Shown: in pieces, positions 11,163 to 20,914 of the stretch | Numbering within the stretch: the first letter of the stretch is position 1 | Layout of the letters: every line of letters starts with the position of its first letter | The notes under the pieces: model-generated | Seen by the model: only the letters and a program-made list of their open reading frames with translations | What the model was told of the DNA's origin: nothing | The model's database searches: none | Source: Candidatus Schneideria nysicola | GTDB taxonomy: Bacteria; Pseudomonadota; Gammaproteobacteria; Enterobacterales; Enterobacteriaceae | Reading direction: 5' to 3' | Length of the DNA stretch: 64,000 nt | Assembly (NCBI RefSeq): GCF_019923565.1 | Contig: NZ_CP074435.1 | Span: 310,176-374,175 of the forward strand | Made by a program: the position numbers and the translations under genes

Positions 11163-12812
11163 ATGGATTCTCAACGCAATATTCTTGTTATTGCTTTTCT
11201 ATTTATATCTTTTGTAATTTGGCAAATATGGGAAATGGAACATACAATGTTCAAAACAGAAGAGATAACTACACAAGAAAATATACAACAAGACAACTCT
11301 ACAAAAATTTTTCCTAAAAACAATATTACTATCAATAATAGTACTACAGATAACTATAATATTAAAGTTATAACGGATGTTTTATCATTAGATATTAATA
11401 GATATGGAGGAAATATAGAAAATGCTGATTTATTAACGTATTCTGAAACTTTAGGATCAAACAAACCTTTTCGTTTATTAGAAACTTCTGATAAATTTAT
11501 TTATCAAATTCAGAGTGGTTTAATTACTAAATCAGAAAATCCATTAGATTATTATAAAATAGCGCCACTTTATTTTTCTCCAAAGCAAATTTATATCTTA
11601 AAAGAAGGTGAAAATGAACTCTATGTTCCAATGATGTTGCTAACAAAAGAGGGTATACAATATACGAAAACATTTATTCTAAAACGTAACAATTTTTCTA
11701 TATGTATAGAACATACAATTAATAATAATAGTAATTCACCTATTGAATTATCTCTATTTGGTCAAATAATACAATCAATAGTAAATCCAAGCATTAATGT
11801 AAAAAATAGTTTTTTTACATTTAATACTTATCGTGGTGCAGCTTATTCTAGTGAATATACTAAGTATAAAAAATATAGTTTTGAAGATATTCAAAATAAA
11901 AATCTAAATCTTCAAACTCAAAAAGGTTGGATTGCTATGTTACAAGAATATTTTGTAACAGCTTTGATTTTACCTTTTATTCCAGGAATAAAAACTATAT
12001 ATACGGCTAATTTTAATAATTCTCAGGCAGTCATAGGTTATTTATCTCCAATACTAAAAATTGAACCGAAATCTTCTAAAAATATTCAATCTACTTTATG
12101 GATAGGTCCAGAAATTCAGGAAAAAATGGCATCTGTTGCATCTAATTTAGATTTAACTGTAGACTATGGTTGGTTATGGTTTATAGCACAACCTTTATTT
12201 AAACTATTACAACTTATTCATTTTTATGTAAATAATTGGGGATTATCTATTATTATTATTACTCTTATTATTAAAATAATAATGTATCCTTTAACTAAAT
12301 CCCAATATATTTCCATGGAGAAAATGAAAAAATTACAACCTAAAATTATAAAATTACGTGAACGTTTTAGTCATGATAAACAAAGACAAAGTCAAGAAAT
12401 ATTAGATTTATATAAAGATGAAAAAATTAATCCTTTAAGTGGTTGCTTACCTTTATTCATTCAAATGCCTATTTTTCTGGCTCTTTATTATATGTTATCT
12501 AATTCTATTGAATTAAGACATGCACCTTTTACCTTGTGGATTTATGATCTATCTTCTTATGATCCATATTATATATTGCCTATTTTAATGGGTTTAACTA
12601 TGTTTATTATTCAAAAAATTTCACCGAATAGGATCATGGATACAATGCAAAAAAGAATTATGGATTTTATTCCCATAATTTTTATATTTTTATTTTTATG
12701 GTTTCCATCAGGTTTAGTATTATACTATGTAGTAAGTAACGTATTTACTATCATTCAACAACCTCTTATTTATCGTAGTTTGAAAAAACTAGATAATATT
12801 GAAAAAAAATAA
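11163..12812 (+). CDS. yidC: Membrane protein insertase YidC
   Basis: Inner-membrane insertase acting alone or with SecYEG. The domain starts MDSQRNILVIAF exactly as in E. coli; TM1 (~residues 5-21) is followed by the large periplasmic beta-domain and the conserved core helices (PLTKSQYISMEKM, NPLSGCLPLFIQMPIFLALY, LWFPSGLVLYY). It has 549 residues against 548. The hydrophilic-groove arginine (E. coli R366) is Lys here (K371, codon 12273-12275), retaining the positive charge. ATG 11163 has only a weak AAGAG upstream and is in frame with yidD, so translation may also come as a YidD-YidC fusion of 636 residues. Confidence 0.97.
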   Translation: MDSQRNILVIAFLFISFVIWQIWEMEHTMFKTEEITTQENIQQDNSTKIFPKNNITINNSTTDNYNIKVITDVLSLDINRYGGNIENADLLTYSETLGSNKPFRLLETSDKFIYQIQSGLITKSENPLDYYKIAPLYFSPKQIYILKEGENELYVPMMLLTKEGIQYTKTFILKRNNFSICIEHTINNNSNSPIELSLFGQIIQSIVNPSINVKNSFFTFNTYRGAAYSSEYTKYKKYSFEDIQNKNLNLQTQKGWIAMLQEYFVTALILPFIPGIKTIYTANFNNSQAVIGYLSPILKIEPKSSKNIQSTLWIGPEIQEKMASVASNLDLTVDYGWLWFIAQPLFKLLQLIHFYVNNWGLSIIIITLIIKIIMYPLTKSQYISMEKMKKLQPKIIKLRERFSHDKQRQSQEILDLYKDEKINPLSGCLPLFIQMPIFLALYYMLSNSIELRHAPFTLWIYDLSSYDPYYILPILMGLTMFIIQKISPNRIMDTMQKRIMDFIPIIFIFLFLWFPSGLVLYYVVSNVFTIIQQPLIYRSLKKLDNIEKK

Positions 12813-12815
12813 TAT

Positions 12816-14195
12816 ATGAATGAAATAGATACTATAATAGCTTTAGCTACTCCTTCAGGTCGAGGGAGTATTAGTGTTCTTCGGATATCCGGTCCTCGTA
12901 CAATTTATGTGGCTCAGGAGATACTTGGAAAAAAAATATTAAAACCACGTTTTGCAGAATATTGTTCTTTTTTAGATTGTGATGGAAAATTATTAGATCA
13001 AGGTATTGCCTTATTTTTTCCATCCCCTTATTCTTTTACAGGGGAAGATGTTTTAGAATTACAAGGACATGGTAGTCCTATAATTATTGATTTACTCATA
13101 AAACGGATTCTATCTATATCTGGAATAAGAATGGCTCGTCCTGGTGAGTTTTCTGAACGTGCTTTCCTTAATAACAAGATAGATCTACTTCAGGCCGAAG
13201 CAATTGCTGATATGATCGAAGCTGATTCAATTCAATCAGCTCGTGCAGCACTTCTTTCTTTTCAAGGTAATTTTGCTATTAATATCAATAATTTAATCAA
13301 TCGATTAGAAGACTTACGAAGTTATGTAGAGTGGATAATCGATTTTTCAGAAAGTGAGATTGATTTATCATATGATACTAAAATTGAAGATACTTTAAAT
13401 AATTTATTATATGAAATATCTTCTATTCAAATAGAAGCTAATCAAAGTAACTTACTTCGTAAGGGAATGAAATTTGTCATTGTAGGTAAACCTAATAGTG
13501 GAAAATCTAGTCTATTAAATGCATTAGTAGGTAATGAAGCAGCTATTGTAACTAATATTGCTGGTACTACTAGAGATATACTACATGAATCTATTTATTT
13601 AGATGGAATCCCTATACATATTATAGATACGGCTGGAATCCGTAAAACAAAAAATAAAATAGAACATATAGGAATTAAAAAAACTTTATTAGAATTAAAT
13701 AAAGCCGATCATCTATTATATATTATAGATAATAAAATTCTTACTTATCAAGCAGAGAAAATACAAAAAATTTGGTCATATAGTTTTAGTCTTCCTTTTC
13801 CTACCAAAATTCCTATGACAGTTATATATAATAAATCCGATTTATATAATCGACATATAGAATTTCATAAAAAAGAGAATATGTCTTTTATTACTTTATC
13901 ATCCAAAACAAAAGATGGAATACATATTTTATTAGAATATTTACGAACATTAAGTAAAGAGCATACTAGTACTAGTAATCGTTTTTTAGCTAGACAAAGA
14001 CATCTAGATATTCTAAAAAATGCTCTTAATCATCTTACTCATGGAAAAAAACTATTACATAGTAATAATTGGGAATTATTTGCTGAAGAGTTGAAATTAG
14101 CTCAATGTACATTAAATGCAATAACGGGTAAAAATAGTTCTTCGGATGAAGATCTATTAGCAAAGATTTTTTCTAGCTTTTGTGTTGGAAAATAA
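12816..14195 (+). CDS. mnmE: tRNA modification GTPase MnmE
   Basis: With MnmG it installs the cmnm5 modification at the wobble uridine of some tRNAs. It has an N-terminal formyl-THF-binding domain (residues ~1-118), a helical domain, and an inserted G domain with GKPNSGKSS, DTAGIRKTK and NKSD; the functional C-terminal cysteine motif is FCVGK. Length 459 against 454. It follows yidC after 3 bases. Confidence 0.97.
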   Translation: MNEIDTIIALATPSGRGSISVLRISGPRTIYVAQEILGKKILKPRFAEYCSFLDCDGKLLDQGIALFFPSPYSFTGEDVLELQGHGSPIIIDLLIKRILSISGIRMARPGEFSERAFLNNKIDLLQAEAIADMIEADSIQSARAALLSFQGNFAININNLINRLEDLRSYVEWIIDFSESEIDLSYDTKIEDTLNNLLYEISSIQIEANQSNLLRKGMKFVIVGKPNSGKSSLLNALVGNEAAIVTNIAGTTRDILHESIYLDGIPIHIIDTAGIRKTKNKIEHIGIKKTLLELNKADHLLYIIDNKILTYQAEKIQKIWSYSFSLPFPTKIPMTVIYNKSDLYNRHIEFHKKENMSFITLSSKTKDGIHILLEYLRTLSKEHTSTSNRFLARQRHLDILKNALNHLTHGKKLLHSNNWELFAEELKLAQCTLNAITGKNSSSDEDLLAKIFSSFCVGK

Positions 14196-14211
14196 ATATT
14201 TTTTATTATGA

Positions 14212-14475
14212 TTAATAATCTGAATTAGAAGAAGTAATATATACAAACTTCTTATTTTTATATAAGCGAAATTGTATTTTTCCATATTTAAGAGCAAATA
14301 GAGTATGATCTCTCCCACATCCTACGTTAGATCCAGGATGAAAATGTGTACCACGTTGACGAATAATAATATCACCTGCTTTTACCATTTCACCTCCAAA
14401 ACGTTTCACTCCTAATCTTTTACTTTTTGAATCTCTTCCATTGCGAGTAGAACCTCCGGCTTTTTTATGTGCCAT
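14212..14475 (-). CDS. rpmA: 50S ribosomal protein L27
   Basis: 87 residues beginning [16 protein letters not shown], with the [17 protein letters not shown] core. The N-terminal tail reaches the peptidyl transferase centre. It lies downstream of rplU in the usual operon order; the downstream enteric partner obgE is absent, and the gene converges on mnmE. Confidence 0.98.
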   Translation of the reverse strand: MAHKKAGGSTRNGRDSKSKRLGVKRFGGEMVKAGDIIIRQRGTHFHPGSNVGCGRDHTLFALKYGKIQFRLYKNKKFVYITSSNSDY

Positions 14476-14501
14476 ATATTTTTTATCCTTAACTTAAATT
14501 A

Positions 14502-14816
14502 TTAATTTATATGAGTAATTTTTATGGTAGTAAACCATTGTCGATGACCTTGTCTTTTACGATAATGTTTACGGCGTCGAAATTTAAGAACAATTATCTT
14601 TTTCTTTCTTCCATGAAAGAGAACTTCTGCTCTAATTGTTCTTTCTTTTAAATAAGGGTCTCCAAGTTGAATAGTATTTGTATCATAATCGAATATCATC
14701 ATTATTTGATTCAAATCAATTACTTCACCTACTGTAGCATTGATTTTTTCAATATGGAGTATATCTCCTATACTCGCTTTATGTTGTTTACTCCCAATTT
14801 GAAATATTGCATACAT
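14502..14816 (-). CDS. rplU: 50S ribosomal protein L21
   Basis: 104 residues against 103 in E. coli, beginning MYAIFQIGSKQHK and ending with the basic KFRRRKHYRKRQGHRQWFT block that contacts 23S rRNA. It is first in the rplU-rpmA pair. A weak GAGG lies upstream of the ATG. Confidence 0.98.
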   Translation of the reverse strand: MYAIFQIGSKQHKASIGDILHIEKINATVGEVIDLNQIMMIFDYDTNTIQLGDPYLKERTIRAEVLFHGRKKKIIVLKFRRRKHYRKRQGHRQWFTTIKITHIN

Positions 14817-14950
14817 CGAAACCTCACTTATGCTATACTTATGCTATGCTATAAATTATATTTGTAGTATATCTAATAATAGAGTTTTACGTAAAGATTT
14901 TTTTTAATGTTTTATAATCTATAATAAAGAAATAGGAGTAAAAAAATTAT

Positions 14951-15523
14951 ATGAATTTCAATTCCATTCCAGCTGGAGAAAATATTCCAGAAGATATTTA
15001 TGTCATTATTGAAATATCCCAGAATTCTAATCCTGTAAAATATGAAATTAATAAAAATAATGGTACCATATTTGTAGATAGATTTATACCAACTCCAATG
15101 TTTTATCCATGTAATTATGGTTATATTAATCAAACTTTAGCTTTAGATGGTGATCCAATAGATGTACTTTTGCCTACACCTTTTCCAATCCATCCAGGAA
15201 CAATAGTTCGATCTCGTCCAATAGGTATATTAAAAATGTTAGATGAATCAGGTGAAGATTCCAAATTAATAGCAGTTCCTCATCCTAACTTATCTAATGC
15301 CTACAATAATATAAAAGATATTGAAGATCTTCCTCAAATATTACGTATACAAATTATATATTTTTTTGAAAATTATAAAAAATTAGAAAAAGATAAATGG
15401 ACTAAGATTGAGGGATGGGATAATGTTCACTCAGCTAAATTAGCAATACTTGCTTCTTTTAAGCGTGCCTCTTCAATAAAAAATTTACAAGAGAGAATTA
15501 AAGAGAATATGGTGGAGGAATAG
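14951..15523 (+). CDS. ppa: Inorganic pyrophosphatase
   Basis: Hydrolyses cytosolic pyrophosphate. The PAGENIPEDIYV start, YPCNYGYI and the DGDPIDVL metal-binding signature (three Asp) are intact. It has 190 residues against 176 in E. coli: the homologous part ends near ASFKRAS, and about 15 extra C-terminal residues follow. The last four codons and stop lie antisense to the 3' end of the tRNA-Ser gene, so the extension probably arose by loss of the ancestral stop. Confidence 0.97.
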   Translation: MNFNSIPAGENIPEDIYVIIEISQNSNPVKYEINKNNGTIFVDRFIPTPMFYPCNYGYINQTLALDGDPIDVLLPTPFPIHPGTIVRSRPIGILKMLDESGEDSKLIAVPHPNLSNAYNNIKDIEDLPQILRIQIIYFFENYKKLEKDKWTKIEGWDNVHSAKLAILASFKRASSIKNLQERIKENMVEE

Positions 15524-15600
15524 AGATTCGAACTCTAGGATGCTTTTTTTGCATCGCCGGTTTTCAAAACCGGTGCTTTAAACCACTCAGCCATTCCTCC
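15510..15600 (-). tRNA. tRNA-Ser (UGA)
   Basis: A 91-nt tRNA with 7-bp acceptor GGAGGAA/TTCCTCC, long variable arm typical of Ser, anticodon stem CCGGT/ACCGG around loop TTTGAAA (anticodon TGA, reads UCA) and encoded CCA. Its 3' end overlaps the last 14 bases of ppa on the other strand. Confidence 0.96.
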
Positions 15601-15622
15601 AATATTTTAGAGATATTTTAAT

Positions 15623-15937
15623 ATGACTACTCTCAGTACAGATTCTGATGGATATTTAATTAATCTCCATGATTGGAATGAGTCTATAGCCATAGAATGG
15701 GCTAAAATAGAGAACATTCACTTAACTACAGAACATTGGGAAATTATTTATCATCTACGCGATTTTTATATCAATTTTAATTTTTCACCTTCTAATAGAA
15801 TACTGATTAAAAGTATCAAAAAAAAATATGGAGAAGAAAAAGGAAATAATAGATATTTGTTTAAACTTTTTCCTAAAGGTATTATAAAACAAGCTATCAA
15901 GCTAGCAGGGTTACCTAAACCTATACATTGTTTTTAA
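15623..15937 (+). CDS. tusE: Sulfurtransferase TusE (DsrC family)
   Basis: Sulfur relay protein that accepts persulfide from TusBCD and delivers it to MnmA for the 2-thio modification of tRNA wobble uridines. DsrC signatures are present: EHWEIIYHLRDFY, GEEKGNNRYLFKLFPKG and the C-terminal GLPKPIHCF with the conserved penultimate Cys (C103). Length 104 against 109. It complements MnmE at the same wobble base. Confidence 0.93.
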   Translation: MTTLSTDSDGYLINLHDWNESIAIEWAKIENIHLTTEHWEIIYHLRDFYINFNFSPSNRILIKSIKKKYGEEKGNNRYLFKLFPKGIIKQAIKLAGLPKPIHCF

Positions 15938-15939
15938 TA

Positions 15940-16503
15940 TTAGATGATTTTTATTTCTTCTTCCTTTTGAAGTAAAGTATTATCTATAATTTTTATCCAT
16001 TGTAAGGTTAACTTATGAATCTTATTTTGTATACGATATTCTTCATCTTTACTAATTATTTTATCTTTTATCAGTTTTTTTATTTTATCATTTGCATTTC
16101 TTCGTATATTGCGTAACACAATTTTTTCATTTTCTGCTTCTGTTCTAATTAATTTAATAAAATTGTAACGTTGTTCTTCTGTAATAGGAGGAAAATTAAT
16201 ACGAATAATTCTACCAATAGTATTGGGACTTAAACCAATATTAGAATTTCTAATAGTAGTTTCAATTAACTTAACTAAGGATATATCAAATACAGTAATA
16301 ATTAAAGTTTTAGCATCTTCTACTGTAATAGAAGCCAACTGACGTAATAATACAACATTTTCTTGATATGGAATTTTAATATTATCAAATAGAGTTGGTG
16401 AAGCTCTACCAGTACGAATTTTATTAATATTATTTTTAAATATTTTTACCTGTTTTTCCATTTTTATATCAGTTTCTTTATAAAAAGAATCGATGTTAAT
16501 CAC
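15940..16503 (-). CDS. frr: Ribosome recycling factor
   Basis: Splits post-termination ribosomes together with EF-G. Two-domain RRF; the RTGRASP-like motif is seen as KIRTGRASPTLFDNIKI (residues ~28-44). Length 187 against 185. Last gene of rpsB-tsf-pyrH-frr, 4 bases after pyrH, and convergent with tusE. Confidence 0.97.
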   Translation of the reverse strand: MINIDSFYKETDIKMEKQVKIFKNNINKIRTGRASPTLFDNIKIPYQENVVLLRQLASITVEDAKTLIITVFDISLVKLIETTIRNSNIGLSPNTIGRIIRINFPPITEEQRYNFIKLIRTEAENEKIVLRNIRRNANDKIKKLIKDKIISKDEEYRIQNKIHKLTLQWIKIIDNTLLQKEEEIKII

Positions 16504-16507
16504 TTAT

Positions 16508-17251
16508 TTATATACTCCTTCTTCTATTATTAATTAATGTTCCTTCTTGCTCGCCCATAATGACGCGAAGTAGATTGCCTGATTTATTTATATTAAAAAT
16601 ACGTATTGGTAAATTATGATCACGTGCTAAGAGAAATGCTATTGAATCCATAACTTTAATATTTTTTTCTAAAACATCTTGATAACTTAAGTGTGTATAA
16701 AAATCAGATGTAGGAAATTTTATTGGATCAGAAGAAAAAACACCATCTACTTTGGTTCCTTTTAAGATTACATCCGCCTCCATTTCAATACCTCTTAAAC
16801 ACGCAGCGGAATCCGTTGTAAAAATAGGATTACCAGTTCCAGCAGAAAAAATTACAACATACTTATTTTTTAATAAATGAAGAGCTTGTTCCCTATTATA
16901 ATCTACACATATTCCATTTATTGGAATAGCTGACATTAAACAAACACGGATATTAGAACGAATAAGAGTGTCTCGCATTGCTAAACTATTTATAAGTGTT
17001 GATAATATTCCAATATGATCACCAGTAATACGATTCACACCAATTTTTACTAATTTCGTTCCTCTGAATAAATTCCCCCCTCCTAATACTATACTTACTT
17101 GTATATCTAACTTTACTAATTCTTTTATCTCATGAGTAATACGATTTAATATATTAAAATCAATTCCAAAATTTTTCTTTCCTTGTAAAGCTTCTCCACT
17201 CAATTTTAGTATAATACGTCGATAAATAGGTTTCTTCGTATTAACTGACAT
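16508..17251 (-). CDS. pyrH: UMP kinase
   Basis: Phosphorylates UMP to UDP; amino-acid-kinase fold. ILKLSGEAL near the N-terminus, the [10 protein letters not shown] substrate loop and [15 protein letters not shown] are all present. Length 247 against 241. In the conserved rpsB operon between tsf and frr. Confidence 0.97.
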   Translation of the reverse strand: MSVNTKKPIYRRIILKLSGEALQGKKNFGIDFNILNRITHEIKELVKLDIQVSIVLGGGNLFRGTKLVKIGVNRITGDHIGILSTLINSLAMRDTLIRSNIRVCLMSAIPINGICVDYNREQALHLLKNKYVVIFSAGTGNPIFTTDSAACLRGIEMEADVILKGTKVDGVFSSDPIKFPTSDFYTHLSYQDVLEKNIKVMDSIAFLLARDHNLPIRIFNINKSGNLLRVIMGEQEGTLINNRRRSI

Positions 17252-17280
17252 TAGATTATTCTCCTGTTTTTTTCTACATT

Positions 17281-18111
17281 TTAAATAGAATCCTTTTCTA
17301 TATTGTTATACTGTCCTATTTCAAATCTAATAAAATGATGAATTTCTACATTTTGTTCATGAATGATCTGACCAACAGTCTTTTGAGGATTAAGAATAAA
17401 TTTTTGATGTGTAAGAGTGATTTCTTCTATAAACTTACGCATACGACCTTCTATAATTTTTTTTCTTACTTCCTCTTTGACTGAAGACTGAGATTGCATA
17501 GTAATATCATGTTGTATTTGATATTCATGTTCAATAATATCTTTTGGAATATCTTTACTATTTATATATATAGGATTACTAGCTGCTATATGCATTGAAA
17601 GATGTTTAAGAAATTCTATTTCTGCATTTTTAGCAGAAAGTATTACACCAATACGATTATTATTATGAATATACGATCCAATGAGATTGCCTTGTAATAT
17701 AGATAGTCGACGAATATCAATTCGTTCTCCAAATTGTGCACTTAATAAATTTTTTTCTTCTTCAAATTTAGATTGTAATAACTCTAATTGAGTAATTTTT
17801 TCATATAAAGCTGTAGAAATAATTTTATTACCGAATTTCTTAAAATTTATTGATTGTGAAACAAAATCTGTTTCACAATTGATTTCTAAAATCACTCCAT
17901 ACTTATTATGATTATCAATTTTAATTAGAATAATACCTTCATTAGCAACACGATATGACTTTTTATCAAATTTGAATTGATTTGATTTACGTATATTATC
18001 AATTGCAATTTGAATATCACCTTGAGATTCTATTAATGCTTTTTTGCATTCTATGATTCCTATACCAGTACGATTACGTAATTCTTTAATTAAAGAAGCA
18101 TTAATACTCAC
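17281..18111 (-). CDS. tsf: Elongation factor Ts
   Basis: Guanine nucleotide exchange factor for EF-Tu. N-terminal UBA-like region [20 protein letters not shown], then the TDFVSQS motif that contacts EF-Tu's nucleotide site (near residue 82). Length 276 against 283. Downstream of rpsB by 28 bases. Confidence 0.97.
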   Translation of the reverse strand: MSINASLIKELRNRTGIGIIECKKALIESQGDIQIAIDNIRKSNQFKFDKKSYRVANEGIILIKIDNHNKYGVILEINCETDFVSQSINFKKFGNKIISTALYEKITQLELLQSKFEEEKNLLSAQFGERIDIRRLSILQGNLIGSYIHNNNRIGVILSAKNAEIEFLKHLSMHIAASNPIYINSKDIPKDIIEHEYQIQHDITMQSQSSVKEEVRKKIIEGRMRKFIEEITLTHQKFILNPQKTVGQIIHEQNVEIHHFIRFEIGQYNNIEKDSI

Positions 18112-18139
18112 TATATCCTCCTTTTTTATATAATTATAA

Positions 18140-18847
18140 TTAAATTTTTTTAATTGTATTTTCTTTAGAAGACATTCCTTCTTTTATCATTCTAGTTACT
18201 GCAGATAAATATAATGTAATAGAACGTGTAGAATCATCATTTCCCGGTATTAAAAAATCTATCCCATCTGGATCCGAATTAGTATCGACAATACTAAAAA
18301 CTGGAATACCTAATTTATTTGCTTCTTTTATAGCAATACGTTCATATTCTGCGTCAATAACAAACAGTGCATCTGGGAGACCTCCCATATCTTTAATACC
18401 ACCTAAACTTTTTTCTAATTTAAATAGTGTACGACTTCTAATCATTGCTTCTTTTTTGGTTAATTTTTCAAAAGTACCATCTGTAGATTGAATTTCTAGA
18501 TCTTTTAAATGTTTAATAGATTGACGTACTGTTTTCCAATTAGTTAACATTCCTCCAAGCCATCTATGATTCACAAAGTATTGATTACAATCTTTAGCTG
18601 TTTCTTTTATTACTTTACTAGCTGCACGTTTTGTACCTACAAATAAAATTTTTCCTTTATTAGACGCTATTCTTTTAATTTCATTAAGTGCATGATTAAA
18701 CATTGGCAAAGATTTTTCTAAATTGATAATATGAATTTTATTATGAATGCCAAAAATGAAAGGTTTCATTTTTGGATTCCAAAAACGCGTCTGATGTCCA
18801 AAATGAGACCCCGCTTTTAACATATCACGTATAGAAAGACTTTCCAT
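18140..18847 (-). CDS. rpsB: 30S ribosomal protein S2
   Basis: 235 residues against 241. [15 protein letters not shown] near the N-terminus and the [15 protein letters not shown] signature identify S2. First gene of its operon; divergent from map, with about 119 bases between them that must carry both promoters. Confidence 0.98.
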   Translation of the reverse strand: MESLSIRDMLKAGSHFGHQTRFWNPKMKPFIFGIHNKIHIINLEKSLPMFNHALNEIKRIASNKGKILFVGTKRAASKVIKETAKDCNQYFVNHRWLGGMLTNWKTVRQSIKHLKDLEIQSTDGTFEKLTKKEAMIRSRTLFKLEKSLGGIKDMGGLPDALFVIDAEYERIAIKEANKLGIPVFSIVDTNSDPDGIDFLIPGNDDSTRSITLYLSAVTRMIKEGMSSKENTIKKI

Positions 18848-18966
18848 GGTATTATTCCTTATAATGTAGCTTATTTTTTTTAATTATGATATAATATATC
18901 TTTTATATTAAAAATATTATACGTTTTTTTATTTATTATTAACAAATTTTAACAAACAAATATGTT

Positions 18967-19758
18967 ATGGCTATTCATATAAAAACATCTGATGAAATAA
19001 AAAAGATGCGTATTGTTGGAAAATTAGCAGCTGAAGTTTTAGAATTTATTGAACCTTATATCAAGATTGGGATAAGTACAGGTGAATTAGATTCTATTTG
19101 TCATAAATATATTACTCAAGTACAACAAGCAAAACCAGCTTCTTTAGGTTATCAAGGTTTTCCTAAATCTATTTGTACTTCAGTTAATGATGTAGTATGT
19201 CATGGGATTCCTAATATTAATCAAAAACTTAAAGAAGGGGATATCATTAATATAGATATTACTCTTTTTAAAGAAGGATTTTATAGTGATACATCAAAAA
19301 TGTTTTTTATAGGAAATCCCACAAATATTGGAAAAAAATTATGTGATATTACTCAAAATAGTCTTTATCTAGCAATTCAAAAGATAAAACCAGGAATACG
19401 TTTAAACATTTTAGGCCAAACTATTCAGAATGCTATTGAAAAAGAACAATTTTCTATAGTAAGAGAATATTGTGGACATGGTATAGGAAAAAATCTTCAT
19501 GAAGAACCACAAATACTACATTATAAGGCGGATGATCAAGGAATAATATTAATTCCTGGCATGACCTTTACTATTGAACCAATGATAAATATTGGAAGTT
19601 ATAAAACTAAAATTATGCAAGATGGTTGGACGGTAAAAACTAAAGATCATAGTTTATCTGCTCAATATGAGCATACTCTTTTAGTCACAGAATCTGGTTG
19701 TGAAATTCTTACACATCGTCAAGAGGAAACAATTCCTTTTATTATTAATCATACATAA
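18967..19758 (+). CDS. map: Methionine aminopeptidase type I
   Basis: Removes N-terminal Met from nascent chains. Metal ligands of the pita-bread fold are visible: D in NIDIT, D in YSDTS, H in EYCGHGIG, E in FTIEP and the final E in SAQYEHT. Length 263 against 264. Divergent from rpsB as in E. coli. Confidence 0.97.
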   Translation: MAIHIKTSDEIKKMRIVGKLAAEVLEFIEPYIKIGISTGELDSICHKYITQVQQAKPASLGYQGFPKSICTSVNDVVCHGIPNINQKLKEGDIINIDITLFKEGFYSDTSKMFFIGNPTNIGKKLCDITQNSLYLAIQKIKPGIRLNILGQTIQNAIEKEQFSIVREYCGHGIGKNLHEEPQILHYKADDQGIILIPGMTFTIEPMINIGSYKTKIMQDGWTVKTKDHSLSAQYEHTLLVTESGCEILTHRQEETIPFIINHT

Positions 19759-19795
19759 TAAAAAAAAGGATCTTTTAAAGATTTTTAATACTCTT

Positions 19796-20896
19796 ATGCA
19801 GCAACCATCCGTAATAAACGATAGAAAAAAAAATATAGCCATAGTTTTCGGTGGAAAATCACATGAACACCAAGTATCTTTAGAATCATCAAGAAATATA
19901 TTTAATAATCTTAATAGAAATAAATATAATATAACCCTTATTAGAGTAGATAAAAATGGTCGTTGGATTTTAGAGTATTCTTCTATTTATTTAAAAAAAA
20001 TATCCAATCCAAATAATTGGAACTCTCCTTGCTATTTAGCAATGGTTCCTGGTAATAAAAAAATGCAATTTATTAAGATTAATAATGGTAGTCCTATTCC
20101 GAAAATTGATATAATTTTTTCGGTATTACATGGATCTTATGGTGAAGATGGGTGTATTCAAGGTTTACTGGAATCACTAAATATCCCTTATGTAGGAAGT
20201 AATGTTCTAGGATCTGCTCTTTGTATGGATAAAGATATAACGAAAAGATTACTACGTAGTGCACGAATACCAGTCACACCCTCTATAACTTTATGGAAAG
20301 ATAAAAAAAGTAATCCAACTTATTCCTATATTATTTCTAAATTAGGGTTACCTTTATTTGTTAAACCTACCAATCAAGGTTCTTCAATAGGTGTGAGTAA
20401 AATAAGTAATCAATACGATTTTAATCAAGCTTTAAACTTAGCTTACTCATACAGTAAAAAAATTCTTATAGAGAAAGCTATTAAGGGAAGAGAAATTGAG
20501 ATTGGAATACTTGGTATTCCACAGAAATTATTTCATAGTGTTTGTGGTGAAATATCTATTTTGAATGATTTACCCAATAATTCTCACTATACTTATGAGC
20601 TTAAGTATTCCTCTAATGAAAGAGTGAAATTAATAATTCCAGCCAATAATCTGAGTTCGAATTTAAATGTCAAGCTTTGTTCCATTGCTAGAAGGGCTTT
20701 TCTACTGTTAAATTGTAATGTAATGGCAAGAATAGATTTTTTTTTAACAGAGGATAATAAAATTTTTTTAAATGAAATCAATACTATACCAGGATTTACA
20801 TCCTTAAGTACATATCCTAAATTATGGGAAAAAAGTGGAATGAATTATTCTGAATTACTTGATCGTTTAATTCACTTATCCATTTATGAAGATTGA
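19796..20896 (+). CDS. ddlA: D-alanine-D-alanine ligase (DdlA type)
   Basis: Makes D-Ala-D-Ala for peptidoglycan. ATP-grasp fold; VFGGKSHEHQVSLES, GLPLFVKPTNQGSSIGVSK, IKGREIEIGILG and NEINTIPGFT match DdlA rather than DdlB. The frame is open upstream to a GTG at 19700 inside map, but ATG 19796 gives the family-length protein (366 against 364). The run of nine T at 20737-20745 is in frame. Confidence 0.93.
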   Translation: MQQPSVINDRKKNIAIVFGGKSHEHQVSLESSRNIFNNLNRNKYNITLIRVDKNGRWILEYSSIYLKKISNPNNWNSPCYLAMVPGNKKMQFIKINNGSPIPKIDIIFSVLHGSYGEDGCIQGLLESLNIPYVGSNVLGSALCMDKDITKRLLRSARIPVTPSITLWKDKKSNPTYSYIISKLGLPLFVKPTNQGSSIGVSKISNQYDFNQALNLAYSYSKKILIEKAIKGREIEIGILGIPQKLFHSVCGEISILNDLPNNSHYTYELKYSSNERVKLIIPANNLSSNLNVKLCSIARRAFLLLNCNVMARIDFFLTEDNKIFLNEINTIPGFTSLSTYPKLWEKSGMNYSELLDRLIHLSIYED

Positions 20897-20914
20897 TTCT
20901 TGTTTCTTTCTTTA

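Noticed and set aside
19700-19795. 32-residue N-terminal extension of DdlA from GTG 19700
   Set aside because: It lies inside map in another frame and ATG 19796 gives the family length.
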